This document shows positions 35,373 through 46,714 of a stretch of DNA of 64,000 nt, piece after piece. Position 1 is the stretch's first letter; each line of letters begins with the position of its first letter. The notes under the pieces are model-generated. The model had not been told where the DNA came from, ran no database searches, and saw only the letters and a list, made by a program, of their open reading frames with translations. Both the position numbers and the translations under genes were made by a program. Location: NCBI GenBank assembly GCA_951213105.1, contig OX578134.1, forward strand, positions 135,838,793 to 135,902,792, read 5' to 3'. This DNA is from Amaurobius ferox (lineage: Eukaryota; Arthropoda; Arachnida; Araneae; Amaurobiidae).

Positions 35373-35780
35373 AATTACATTAAATTGGCAGTTTAATGCA
35401 TTTTTCTTTTTCATTTGGCGAATATGTGTATTTTTTAAATGACACCATACTAGTTCAATTACTGTGAGCGTTGCCCAAATAGCGATAACCGACTATGCTC
35501 GTATAATATCGTTGTGTGAATGGAAAAAATATTGCACAGACTGACCTGCAAACAGATGTGCGTTGAGCTAAAAATAGTCAATTCATGTTCTATATACTCA
35601 AAATATATACTAATGCACTTCGAAAACTGGAATTTCAATTATGGATCATGATATGCTGATACATTGCTATGGCTGGTAGAGAATGTAAGGACTAACATTG
35701 ATGAATATTTACACAGCAATGGAATGAACACTGATATATTTCAATAAAAATTAAAATTCAAAATAATTATTAAAAATTTC
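35373..35780. other. unassigned sequence
   Basis: Nothing recognised between the T1 copy and the 351-bp duplication. Confidence 0.4.
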
Positions 35781-36469
35781 TAAATAATAAAATATTGCCT
35801 TTCAAGTATGAGCGAACAATAATGTATGTAGAATATCTCTATAGGATTTAACTCTTCTGTATATAGCTTGTAGTCTCCTGGGTAGGATATAATTCTTCTG
35901 TGGCTTGTAGTCCTCTCTGTGTAGGATTTGATTCTTCTGTTTCCTGTAGTCTTCTATGCAGGATTTAATTCTTCTGTAACTTGTAGTCTTGTATGTAGGC
36001 TTTAATTCTATAACTTTCGTTACGTTTATCTACATTTCTCTTATACATTCTGCTATAGGTTTCCATTATTTTTTCCACTATAGGTTTCAAATTTAGTTTT
36101 CCACTATAGGTTTCTTTGGTCCACTATAGGTTAAATAATAAAATATTGCCTTTCAAGTATGAGCGAACAATAATGTATGTAGAATATCTCTATAGGATTT
36201 AACTCTTCTGTATATAACTTGTAGTCTCCTGGGTAGGATATAATTCTTCTGTGGCTTGTAGTCCTCTCTGTGTAGGATTTGATTCTTCTGTTTCCTGTAG
36301 TCTTCTATGCAGGATTTAATTCTTCTGTAACTTGTAGTCTTGTATGTAGGCTTTAATTCTATAACTTTCGTTTCGTTTATCTACATTTCTCTTATACATT
36401 CTGCTATAGGTTTCCATTATTTTTTCCACTATAGGTTTCAAATTTAGTTTTCCACTATAGGTTTCTTTG
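35781..36469. repeat. recent 351-bp tandem duplication made of smaller repeats
   Basis: Copy 1 (35781-36131) and copy 2 (36132-36469) differ at only about two positions over some 338 bases. Each holds about five degenerate units of 37-41 bp (TAGGATTTAATTCTTCTGT, then ACTTGTAGTCT) and a 3' part with several CCACTATAGGTTTC motifs. It is non-coding in all frames. Confidence 0.93.
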
Positions 36470-37404
36470 TAGAAGGATCACGAGATCGCACTATTATCTA
36501 GACGCGGATCCAGAGAAGTTTAAAAGGTCAGCTGATACTCCGTTATTCTAGTCAATGTTTTCTATGCTTAGAGGTGTAAAATTAAATATACATGCCTGAA
36601 ATTATATTAGGCGGAAATTTCGAAAACTGTTGATATTTCTGAGGAAATCATGTTAAATCACGGTGAGAACGACCTTCCCTATTTAGCTAGTCCATTTTTT
36701 TGAAAAGATGTGAATTATATAGTTAAATACTTTTTAATGAATTTGATAAAATATTCCAGCAATAGTAACATCAAATTAACTGACTAATTACATTAAATTA
36801 TTCTAATTAATTATTATCAGTTAATAAAATTGACAGTAAATTGGATATCGTTTTATGGTCAATAAATATACTAATTTAGTATGTACTGAGGTGTATTGGG
36901 TGAGGTAAATTTGGACGGACTGCTAGTATAACTAAAATGATATGATGCAAACAGGAAAATAAATTTCGGAAGAATAGCACTCTGAATTTTAGAGGGAGAT
37001 AATCTACATCCTACAATTTTAGATATCATGATAGAAGTGAAAAATCAGAGAAATGAATATAATGTTAACAAAAAAGAGGAGAGTTAAAAAAAGTTTTAGA
37101 GGACGAGGTCGTGGAAATTATAGAAATACGCAGTTTGGGAGACATAACTTAAACTAAGGGCAAGAGTTAGAAGTGATGAAGCGCTCTTAAAACGTAATTC
37201 CTGAAAGAGTAATGATGAAACGTGTAATAATAAGGGTTATGAGGAAATTGATAAGAATGTGTAGAATAACGAGCCGAATCAAATTTCAGAAATAACAAAG
37301 GAGAGTTATCAACGAAGTATAAAAAACACGACTAAAATAAGTATATATAAACAAAAAATAGTAGGAAATATGTAGTTATATGAATCATTATTACTGGTAG
37401 ATGT
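36470..37404. other. unassigned sequence with a possible coding relic
   Basis: Around 37080-37150 the plus strand reads SFRGRGRGNYRNTQFGRHNL before a stop. Upstream in shifting frames is an ILDIMIEVKNQRNEYNVN-like stretch. An arginine/glycine-rich tract of this kind occurs in retroelement Gag proteins and RNA-binding proteins. This is too short to assign. The rest is featureless. Confidence 0.3.
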
Positions 37405-37405
37405 A

Positions 37406-37909
37406 CAAGGTGATCTAAAAGTCCTTGACGCATTTTTAAATTGAATATAAACTCAATTAATTGGCGTATGATAGTGAGGTTTGGATTAAATTGTTTCCCA
37501 CGTTGAAAAGTTTTGGTTAAGCAAAATAAAAAAAATTAGTTGCAAACTTTGCCCATAGATGGCGCTGTACCTCCAAAATACCAAAAATAGGGCTTAAAAA
37601 CTGAACTGTAATAATGAATTTAGTTTCAAAGTACTAACCTACGTAATGAGCTTTTTCGGTGGAAGTTGTCATTTCTTACTTCTCAGTTACAGTGTCAAAA
37701 TGAATCTGAAAAAAAAAAGAAAACATTTATATACAAACATTTGAACAAGTAGCGCCATCTATGGGCAAAGTTTGGAACTAGATATTTTATTTGCTTAACC
37801 AAAACTTTTCAACGCGAAAAGCATTTTAGTCCAAACCTCACTAACGTACGACAATTACTTGAGTTTATATTCAATTTTAAAATGTGTCAAGGACTTTTGG
37901 ATCACCCTG
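37406..37909. mobile_element. foldback MITE with terminal inverted repeats of about 170 bp
   Basis: The left arm (37406 to about 37580) begins CAAGGTGATCTAAAAGTCCT and contains TGAGGTTTGGATTAAATTG, GAAAAGTTTTGGTTAAGCAA and GCCCATAGATGGCGCTGTAC. The right arm (about 37740-37909) is its inverted counterpart: GTAGCGCCATCTATGGGCAA, TTGCTTAACCAAAACTTTTC, and an end GGACTTTTGGATCACCCTG. The central 160 bases are unrelated. There is no transposase, and the flanking TA/TG gives only a doubtful target duplication. Confidence 0.9.
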
Positions 37910-39059
37910 TGCAATTCAGGGGGTTCTTCATTTGGGGGAAACATCGATTCAGGTAGCCAGGTTTCTTTGATGGTCTTTGATACTTTTAACAAATTGAAAA
38001 AGAATCCATAAAAATTTGCTGCGAATGAGAATCCATGTGTGAATTCTAAAACCACGCAAATGAAAAAAGCGGTTTAGCAATTATAAGGTATTCAACAGGT
38101 GTCCCATGCAGCTTGGAGGTACACTAGCATCTATAGTGACAAAAAAGTCCGATCACTACGCTGGCCTCATAATATAAGCGTCAGATCTCCCATTGGTACG
38201 AGTTAATGAAATAAAGTTGTAATTGATAAGGTAATGGTGTAATGTATAACGTAAATTTCAACATATTTTAATGAAGGATGAATTAAAAAAAATTACTTAG
38301 TTAATGACAAGACTAATAATATTCACCTGTCAGTAAAAGTAAATAGCAACCCATTGAAGAAAATTGAGGGTTTATTACGGTTCTTCACAACGCAGTGTGC
38401 GCAGAGAAGTCTATTATGCCAGATCTGTCATATACTATAAATAATAAAATAACTACCACAATTAGAATACCTTCCACAACATATAGTACAGATAACTTTT
38501 ATTACATAATTTGAACCAGCTAATTCACTCGTTCTAATATGGATATCAACATCAAATTTGAAGCAGGTACAAATTCTGAATGTTTCCGCTGCGGTTCTCT
38601 GCCTCATTAGTGCTGCAGTTTAATGAGATTTTAGAGTATTGAAATTTAAAAAGACGCACGTAAACATGTTTCTGATGGAAATAAATATTTTATTGCACAG
38701 AATCTATATATCTTGAGCAATGTATCTAAGCAGAGTAAAAGTCTTGAAAGTCCTTTATTGATCTTACACTATGTAAAACTAGAGTCGCAATATAAATTTA
38801 TAGTTGTACCAGTGTTTAAGCCTGTCAAAAACAGGGAAACGAACAGTCTTGAAATTTAGCTGCAGCTTCTTTTTGATAAATTACATTTTGTTTAACCATG
38901 TATGGTACTTAGCGTCAAAAATAGTTATCATAATTGACAATTATTCCAGTTAGGTGCTGCTCCGTAGCCGAGTTTCAGCTTTGTATGTCCCAGGTTGGGA
39001 GGGGGGGTTATGAGAAACATTACCTATCCAATTTAATCCACTCCGAGTAAAAATAAAAA
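37910..39059. other. unassigned sequence
   Basis: No recognisable gene. A run of G (38999-39007) precedes the tandem array. Confidence 0.4.
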
Positions 39060-39930
39060 TTCCGGATCCGTTAGGTTATGATCCACTGGTCAAAGTGTGC
39101 AAAGATTCAGCCATTTAAGTCAAAGGAGAACTGCTTAATTGTCTGGTAAAACTAAAAAACGAACCCATAATCTTCGCTTCGGGGAAAGGCGGATCCAAAA
39201 TTCGACAACGTTAAGCTCTCTCTGATTTTCGATTTTGTGTAAGTGTGCAAAGATTGAACCTTCTAGTCATAGACATATTCACCAGGGGACTAATGGCAGG
39301 TCTGAAAAGACTGTTCAAACCCCCCCCCCCCTTTTTTCCATCAAGAAGGAAGGGGGTAGATAGAATATCCGGCTTCGTTGGGTTCTGTACCATAGTCGAT
39401 ACTATAAGTGTTGTTGTTGAGACCCAGACCGTCCGACCTACCAGAAAGGTGTAAGGTAACTGTATGGACGGCCGGGAAGTGCCACCCAATTTAGACCGGA
39501 ACCCAGTGGGGGAGGCATCCACAGGGACCGTACCCTCCTTCCCCTACCACCAACCTCTCGGAAGGACTTACGGACCCACATGTTTAACGTGATCGTACTC
39601 CGCATGAACACGGCGGCATTTGTGGTAGCGTGCAAATCTAGCGCGCAAACCACGGGGATACCGCACCCGAGATGGCCAACAGCACGCGGTGTTACTATAA
39701 GTGTAGAAAATTCAGCCTTCCAGATACTATAAGTGTAGAAAAATTCAGCCTTCCAGGTCAAAGAAGGGATTTCTGGAGGGTCTGAAAAACGGTTTCGAAA
39801 CTTCCCATTTTCTCCGCCTTCTGAGAAAAATCGAAAATCCGACTCCGTTATGCTCTGCGCCGTACTCGATACTAGTATGCAACGATTCAACCCTGATGAG
39901 TCCATAGGACTTCTGGAGAGTCAGGAATAA
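39060..39930. repeat. degenerate tandem array, about 150-165 bp unit, split by a retroposon
   Basis: Units share TCCG-CTCCGTTAGG-like, GTGTGCAAAGATTCAACC-like, GGTCAAAGAAGGGATTTCTG-like and GGGTCTGAAAA-like parts, with anchors near 39065, 39240, 39380, 39740 and 39875. A 32-bp part, ACTATAAGTGTAGAAAATTC onward, is itself doubled at 39694-39757. A C-run lies at 39320-39331. GC is higher than in surrounding DNA. Confidence 0.6.
39412..39692 (-). mobile_element. longest copy of the (AAC)-tailed retroposon, 281 bp
   Basis: It is flanked by a 12-bp target duplication, TACTATAAGTGT (39400-39411 and 39693-39704). On the minus strand it starts AACACCGCGTGCTGTTGGCC and ends GTCGGACGGTCTGGGTCTCA followed by ACAACAAC. 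Near the 3' end CCGTCC and GGACGG can pair as a stem, with an inner TTACC/GGTAG stem. The body is GC-rich against its surroundings and no standard A/B boxes are clear, so it could be a SINE or a 5'-truncated LINE tail. Frames crossing it are not evidence of a gene. Confidence 0.87.
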
Positions 39931-42900
39931 CGAAAACACGTTAGAAAAGTGACACCTATTTATAATTAGCCTGCATTGTTATTCCACTGAGGGCGTGATA
40001 TAAATATAAATAAATTTAATTCCAACCTCACAAATACGAAACAAAATTCATTTATTTCCCATATCCAGGGTATGCGATGCCCTGGTTACGATCGATGAGC
40101 TATTTTAAGGAACTCAAAGCGTGCTCGCAAGGATAGTCGCAAGTTCAAAATAACCAATTGGATGATCGAAAAAAAAATAAGAGCTTGCAATAGTTTGTTT
40201 TAACTTTTACATTAAATAAATCAGCGTTGCTGTTAAATTTATAGATTTTAAAATGAAACATGTTTCATTTAATTTTAGCCATGTAAAAGTATGCATACTT
40301 AATTTTTGTTTAAGTTAAATGCAGTATATAGATTTAAACACGGGCAATTTTATTTTATAAATGGTTAGTGTTAGTTTTTAATATTATTGTACAAAGACAT
40401 TTTTTAATTTCCAGAAATTTTATAATTTCAAGATTTTGAAAAGTCCTCTTGAATGGGTTTAGAACACTGTCGGAAGTCTATGCATGTGTGTGAATGTGTA
40501 TGATTGCATAAGTGTATGATTGGGTATGTGTTTGAGTTACATACACATACAAGTGTGTGTGCGCATATATGTGAATTGCGAATTGATGAATGAATATGCA
40601 GGTATATTTACAATATTCAATCCATCAGAATGGTTATCAAATCGCAATGTAAGCTCATATAAATGAGTTTTCGTTTACAAGCTGATATAGTTTTTAATAT
40701 CGATTTATAGTTCATTCTTCCGACTTTGTAACGGGTCACCGATGCAAGAAATTGAGTTACTTGTTATTAACCTAACGAATAAAAATATTTTAATATTTTT
40801 GTGCATAAGAAATTCCAAACAAAAATTTCCCTGCGTTACTATACTTTTACTGGAGATTATTGACTTTCCACAGGTTTTAATAATGTTATCAAAATCTTAA
40901 ATTTAGAGTAACGTTTGCTCTGATTATCTAAAATACAAACAAATCTTATCAGCTCTATTTTTCTTATAATTCTTCTTTTCATCAAATTTTACGTCAATAT
41001 TTTTTTAGTTATCATGTTCCCGTCTCACAGACGCACAGATAGTCATCAATGAGATAAACATCACTTAGAAAGTTTTAGAAATGCGTTGCGGTCTCAAAAT
41101 GTCGAATTCGAATTTTTTTCAGAGAAAAAATCACAGTAGCATGAGAAGTAATTAGATTCAGCTTCATCACACGACAGACGTTTTGAAATATAGTGATCAA
41201 AAATATTTGTATAGCAGTAGGGAGCCCAGGAAATTATTATAGAAACTATTTAATTTATTATATAATTATCTCAGGGATTATACATAAGTAGAAGGTGTTA
41301 GTATAGATTGAAGTCTAGAGCGATATTTCTCCGTATTTTTGCGTGTCTCTAGGGGGATAGAATATTCCCGAGTCACTTGATTGAATGCGTTTGAGGCATA
41401 ACTATTTAAATACTATCACAATTCTAAACGGATAAAAGTATAAAAGTATGATGAGTATTGCATGCTCAAAATTATCTAAATATAACTGAAGAATTGTCTG
41501 AGCTCATCTATATATATATATATACTTTTTCTCTTAACCTTACAAAATTTGTTTTGGACATCAAAAAATTGAGCCTCAAAATAGAATTTTACGTACCATC
41601 TGCTGTTATTCTATATTTTAATCATTGGATTAAGACATTTCCATGCAATAACATCAGGGAGAGATTTCAAATCTTTGTGAAACTTTAATTTGTTCCAGCC
41701 TATTATTTTCTGACATAAAAAGCACAATTCAGTTTAAAATAAAATATTTAATGATAATTTTTAAACAGCTTTGGTCTTGATTATCCACTGTTTAAGAACT
41801 AATGCTTCACGACCTTGATCGCGTTAACATCTTGATAGTGTAATCCTCATGTATATCGTCAACAATTCGTGAATTTTAACCTTATGCCTGGTTTATATTA
41901 GAATAAACGGGGCATTTACAGGGCAAGTAGCAAAAAGACGGTGATTGTCTTGGTGTAGACCATTTTGAATGTGTTTATTAGGGTACTCTAGTATAACCAG
42001 GCTGTAATTATCTAGGTCTATAGTATAATTAGGATGCAAGAGTGAAATATCACTGTTAGATAGTAATTCTGTTACTTTATTAACCCACCACTTTTACTTG
42101 GTGTATCGTTTAACGATCTACTATCCCTATGCAAAGAGGTTTGGTTTAGTTGAATAGAGTTAGTGGGTTAGTACTGAATACAACGTGCTCTGTGAAATTA
42201 ACAAGATAAACTGGTCGGAAAAAGAAACATTTAAATTTGTTGAATTTTACTAGTAATATTAAAATTTATGGAACGTTATATCATTAGTAGTGTACATTAT
42301 AAGAACAAGAACATAAAACAGACAGTGTGTGGCTACATTATTCAGGATATGGAAAGAGAGGGTTTTGGTGTGATAAAAGTTAAAAAAGATAAAAGTAAAA
42401 AAAGTTAAAATGTTTTAGAGATTTTTACATTAGAACGAAAAGCTGTTGCTAATTGCCCCACCAGTTCTGCATTATCTTGTATGCTATCCTGATTTGTGAA
42501 ATAGCATACGAACGGCTGTTCTACAGAAAATAGGATAGGCTAGTAAAGTAGTTAGAGTTACCAACTTTACTGTCTCGTTCACTCAACCAACGTAAGTTAG
42601 ACTTTAGTACGGTTATATTGCTTGAGTTATTAGTGATGCATATTCTGCCTAAAAGCTGACTTTTAATGATCAATGGAATTTTCAAACCATTGCATGTCAA
42701 GTTGGAGTTAAGAATTAAAGTCGTTGATGATATTTAGAGGTAATGATTAAGAAACTCTAATTCTATCACTTTATTGCTTCTAAAGGAAAGATACTGTACT
42801 TAAAACATCTTAAATATCGTCATTAGGATAATTCATGACCTACATCACACATAACTATTTAAACCTCCAGAGGAAAATAACTCCCCGAAGATCCCCATTA

Positions 42901-43000
42901 TTGAAGCTTTAACTGATTATATCGCCATAATTACAACCCAAGCAGATCAGATTAAAAAAGGCATGCTATTAAGAGAACTCCGAATCTCCATCAAAATTCA
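39931..43000. other. mostly unique AT-rich sequence
   Basis: A TG-rich run at 40484-40565 and GACGCACAGATAGTCATCAA near 41031 may be traces of T1-like repeats. A short (AT)n is at about 41509-41522. A possible coding relic at 42860-43037 reads PPEENNSPKIPIIEALTDYI with no assignable family. No gene is otherwise supported. Confidence 0.4.
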
Positions 43001-43274
43001 AATTCACAGTTCTATCACATCGTTTCCATCTCTGTGACCGTACCTGCTTGAACCCTCCCTCTACTGATCTCTCTTGAATGAAAGCGAAAAAAACTATTTT
43101 CTCTTCTTTTTATCCGCCCAGAGGGGGTTCGAAAACTGATCTCTTGGAACTGGTGGTGCGGTGAAAGTCTTTAGCCACTTTTCCTTTGGTGCCAGACGAA
43201 GCGAGACCGTTGTTCAAGTAGTTCTAACCCAGGTTGAAGCAGAACAGTTAGTTTCGGATTCAGATGCAATAAGC

Positions 43275-43404
43275 ATGAGTCGCGGATCGCAGCGAACTCT
43301 GGTGACCAGCCGCAGTGGGGACAAAAATGGCGGCGGTGGTGGAAGTAACATGAAGTGTATTATCACAGTTGGGATCATATTACCATTACTTGCAGCTATT
43401 ATTG
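43275..43404 (+). CDS. first coding exon of an unidentified host gene, membrane-anchored N-terminus
   Basis: ATG 43275-43277 has A at -3 and opens MSRGSQRTLVTSRSGDKN, then a run of five Gly, Ser, Asn, MKC and a hydrophobic stretch, IITVGIILPLLAAII (residues 29-43). The exon stops at 43404, directly before GTGAGT, a consensus 5' splice donor, in phase 1. Without splicing the frame closes at once (TGA). The short polar, Arg/Lys-containing N-terminus followed by one hydrophobic segment suggests a type II membrane protein or signal anchor. GC and CpG content rise over about 43100-43360, unlike the AT-rich neighbourhood, as at a promoter-proximal exon. The frame is also open upstream to about 43161 without an ATG, so that part is taken as 5' UTR. 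Family unknown. Further exons would lie downstream and none was recognised in the window. Confidence 0.6.
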
Positions 43405-43410
43405 GTGAGT
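43405..43410 (+). other. 5' splice donor site
   Basis: GTGAGT directly after the hydrophobic segment of the exon matches the metazoan donor consensus G|GTGAGT. It decides the end of the coding exon. Confidence 0.6.
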
Positions 43411-43935
43411 GAAAATTTGCATATTGTTTTGATCAATTGATGTCTTTGCTATCTTTACACTGTTTTGTGTGTTTTATGAGATATAAATGTGGAAAAAATT
43501 TACAAAACCATGTGATCAGTAAAGAGCCGGTAAGGATCTAAGTGAATAGATTGGCAGACAGTCCTCCTCAGGCTAAAGGAAACAGTTTCTATTCCTACCA
43601 GTGTCAAAGTCAATGTTTGATTAGTTTTAAACTTATTTGAATTTTGGTAGGATGGTTATAGGAGCATATATATATATATATATATATATAAGGGCATTTC
43701 AAAAGACCATGCTATTGGAGTTCCAATTATTCGTTCTGTGGCTAGGCTTCACACAATTTAGTCATCAATGTCTCAACCTCTTAGTGATGAGTGTGTTTCC
43801 AATTAGGAATAAGTCAATGAAAAATTCCAAGTGTATTTAGCATTGTTTAGAGATAAGGAACATATATTTATAGATTAGGGGGTTAATTTAAGTTTTTTAG
43901 ACTTCAGAGCTTGACAAGTTTGCGTTAAAATTATA
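43411..43935. other. probable intron sequence with a microsatellite
   Basis: An (AT)n run occurs at about 43668-43690. No exon-like segment with good acceptor and donor was recognised. Confidence 0.4.
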
Positions 43936-44550
43936 AAAAATCGGATGTAGGCAGCACGCGATTTTTCCTACAGATTTAAATGAATTTTTATTTTATTCTC
44001 TGAAAGTGCACTGATCGGAAATTTATCACACAAAATAACGCAAATAATTTAATTATAAATAAATAATTTTCAAACTGGATCAAATTTGCAAGTAAATAAT
44101 ATTTTATTTTTCATTTGGCGTCTCAGAGAATTTCAGAATGTGCTCAAGGTTGCCAAACTCCAATACATTAAGTATCTCGAGAATGGCTTTTTTTGCCGTA
44201 ATGGAAGTGGTTTTGTTCCTTTTGTCATGGAAAATTTATGCGTAAATTAAGCATTGTAATTAAAAAATTTGAGCATATTTTATTCTATTTTTGCCAGCCG
44301 TTAAAACAGAAGCCCATCTTCCCTAACTTTACCAAAATATAATCAGCACTAGAGCATAGAAAAGGGATTAAACTAGTAAATTTCACGAAATTTAGTCAGA
44401 TAATTTTTGAGCTATAGTGGCATACAGTGACAGGAGTCACGTATAGGCATATACACAGAGATCATGCTAAAAATAACTGATAGTGTTCTAAAGTTCTTAA
44501 AGCATGCAAATTCATCGATAATTCGAATTCCAATTATCGAATCTATTCTG
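43936..44550 (+). repeat. T1-related repeat, diverged
   Basis: It begins AAATCGGATGTAGGCAGCAC, like the T1 terminus, and contains AGTATCTCGAGAATGGCTTT, matching AATATCTCAAGAACGGCTAG in the copy at 47425. It also has TTTGTTCCTTTTGTCATGGA and an end like CATCGATAATTCGAATTCC. Edges are approximate. Confidence 0.6.
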
Positions 44551-45484
44551 TTAGCTTCTCTACATATTACAATGTATATTTGGAAAAGTAAAAAAATATT
44601 TGACTTCGAGCTAGGATAGACTTTTTATTGCAACACGCAGATAGAACATTTTGCTCAATTAATATCGTCCTGTATATTCAAATATTATTGTGCAAATAAG
44701 AGCGAACATCTAGAGACCAACAGCCCAATTACGTAGACCGCTTTAAATTTCTTGAAAATAATATATTTAAAATTCCATGCCGGCTGCGTGGTAAGTCTGA
44801 ATCTGTCGGTCCCTTTAGAGGTTTATCAGATTGTGAAATATAGTAAGCTTACGTGAAGATATAGGTTATTCCATTCTGATAAGCGCAAAATGAGCGCGAA
44901 GTTGGCCCATGGATACTATTATCTGCAATGGGAGTGCGATCTTTGAGACCACCCCCTGTAGGAGGGTTCTGGGAGTTGGCTACTAAGTTGGGTGACGATT
45001 TGATTGCTGGATGTGTCACCAGAAGTCTCTGAGAGTGGATACTTCAATTGTGTTTCCCTGCATATAAATGGATTTTTAAAAATATTTTTAGAATTATACC
45101 ATTTTATTTTTAATCAATTAAAAGCCCCCACAATGCCTTTCGGTGAAATTCCGTCAACCCGCCTTCCCCAGGAAAGCGCCCCCCTCAACCTTTGTCTCAA
45201 TTCGAAATTCTGAAAAATTTTGTGAAGCAACACTCTCTACTTCCAAACATTGGAAAAATCGAAAAAAAAAATCGTTGTCGAATAAAATAATTCTATTAAC
45301 AAAACTATTAACAAATTTATTTTTAAATTATTGATAAATATTATTATTTTATCTCATAATCATGCACATAAGGTAAAATTCCAAGTAAACTCCCCTCTCT
45401 CTATATATTCCGCGATTTTCCATGGCATCTGAGGGAGAAAATTGACGGGATTCTACGATATTTAGATTTTGTCATATTTATTTG
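44551..45484. other. unassigned sequence, GC-richer near 44775-45060
   Basis: The part 44775-45060 has raised GC and tRNA-like wording (GGCTGCGTGGTAAGTCTGAA) but no complete A/B box pair. Frames at 45004-45213 and 45143-45334 are unremarkable. Confidence 0.35.
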
Positions 45485-45623
45485 GTAATAACAATTGTAA
45501 AGAGCTTTGCTGCCCCAACCTGGAATGGAAAGACGGATTTTCGTACTGACCAACTAGCGTCTACTGTTAAGTTACTGGTACCGAATTGCAAGTTATTATT
45601 ATAGAAGTGAGCTCTGTATTCTC
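45485..45623 (-). mobile_element. tRNA-derived SINE, inverted copy of the family at 30845
   Basis: The reverse complement gives AGCTCACTTCTATAATAATA then ACTTGCAATTCGGTACCAGT, AACTTAACAGTAGACGCTAG, TTGGTCAGTACG, and CCAGGTTGGGGCAGCAAAGC followed by TCTTTACAATTG. This is the same order as at 30845-30990. The A-box is degraded (TAACTTAACAG). Confidence 0.6.
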
Positions 45624-45682
45624 CTCTCCATCATGTCAGATTGACGTGCAACTTGACAATCTGACTTTCCACCTCCTATTTT

Positions 45683-46635
45683 TAACACTTTACAACAAAG
45701 TTGAAAAGTGGTTATGACTTTGTTCATTCTGTCTGTCTGTCTGTCTGTCCGTTAGCACGATAACTGCCGTAAAAATGACTTAATCAAAATGAAATTTTAG
45801 TATGTTGTTCAGACGGTCTGTAGGACCTATGGGAATATAAATGAATAATATCACCCAATTAGTTTTGGATTGAACACGGGTTGAAAACATGAAATACATT
45901 GAGCCCTATGGGACCTAATTTTTCAAACATTTTTTAAGCGAATTTAAAATTCACAAATTGCTTCGAAATTTTTAGGTAATATTCAAATTGTTCCATAAAA
46001 TATATAATAAAAAATTCAGCGAAATATATTCAGTAGTTTTTAAATAAAAATTAAAATATTAATAACACCTCTTATATGAAACGATCACGTGACCATGATA
46101 TGAAAGTATCACGTGATCCACTTCAAAATGATATATGGCATCCATCTTGTCTCAAAATCGTGATATTTAAAGTTCTTTTTATTTCATATTGAGTGTTATA
46201 TCCGTCCTAAAATCACTTTATTTTGGTTTAAATTCTGTGCATCTACATAATAAATCAGTGCAATTACAATATATATGAGTTTAAATGCTCATCCAAATTT
46301 GATTATTTCTACAACGAAGCCTATTTTTCACTTATGTAAAATGTAAACAGCAAAATATGTAGGATGAGTTGTATAGAAATTGCTGTATTTTTTTAACACA
46401 AATGAATTTAGCTCACGGAGTCTGCATAGCTGATATGAAAGAAATAGTCATTGACTTTACCGAGAGAAGGACGATTTTTTGCGATGAAGTTTTAAGCATA
46501 GAGTTTTATTACTTGTAGCTCCATGGTCTTAATTTTTAAATAAAATAAATTATTATAGTATTGTGATGAATGACATGAATGGGAAATTATTTATGAATGA
46601 AATGCTGAGTTTTTAGAGAGAGCCAGGCGTGTTAT
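45683..46635 (-). mobile_element. R1 copy D, truncated at its 5' side
   Basis: It starts with the terminal stem-loop (AACACTTTACAACAAAGTTG from 45684) and a GTCT microsatellite, then runs colinear with copy C as far as GCCAGGCGTGTTAT. There copy E starts abruptly. About 350 bp of the far end are missing. Confidence 0.8.
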
Positions 46636-46680
46636 TAACACTTTACAACAAAGTTGAAAAGTGTTTATGACTTTGTTCAT

Positions 46681-46714
<34 letters not shown>

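Noticed and set aside
39438..39905. 155-codon minus frame
   Set aside because: It runs through the 281-bp retroposon, its target duplications and the tandem array; the frame is created by the insertion and is not a conserved gene.
42860..43037. Short open stretch reading PPEENNSPKIPIIEALTDYI
   Set aside because: It could be a Gag-like relic, but it is too short, lacks a motif and lies directly before the exon's 5' region; not called as a gene.
43161..43274. Upstream extension of the 43275 exon
   Set aside because: The frame is open, but it begins at GTG and has no ATG; it is better explained as 5' untranslated sequence.
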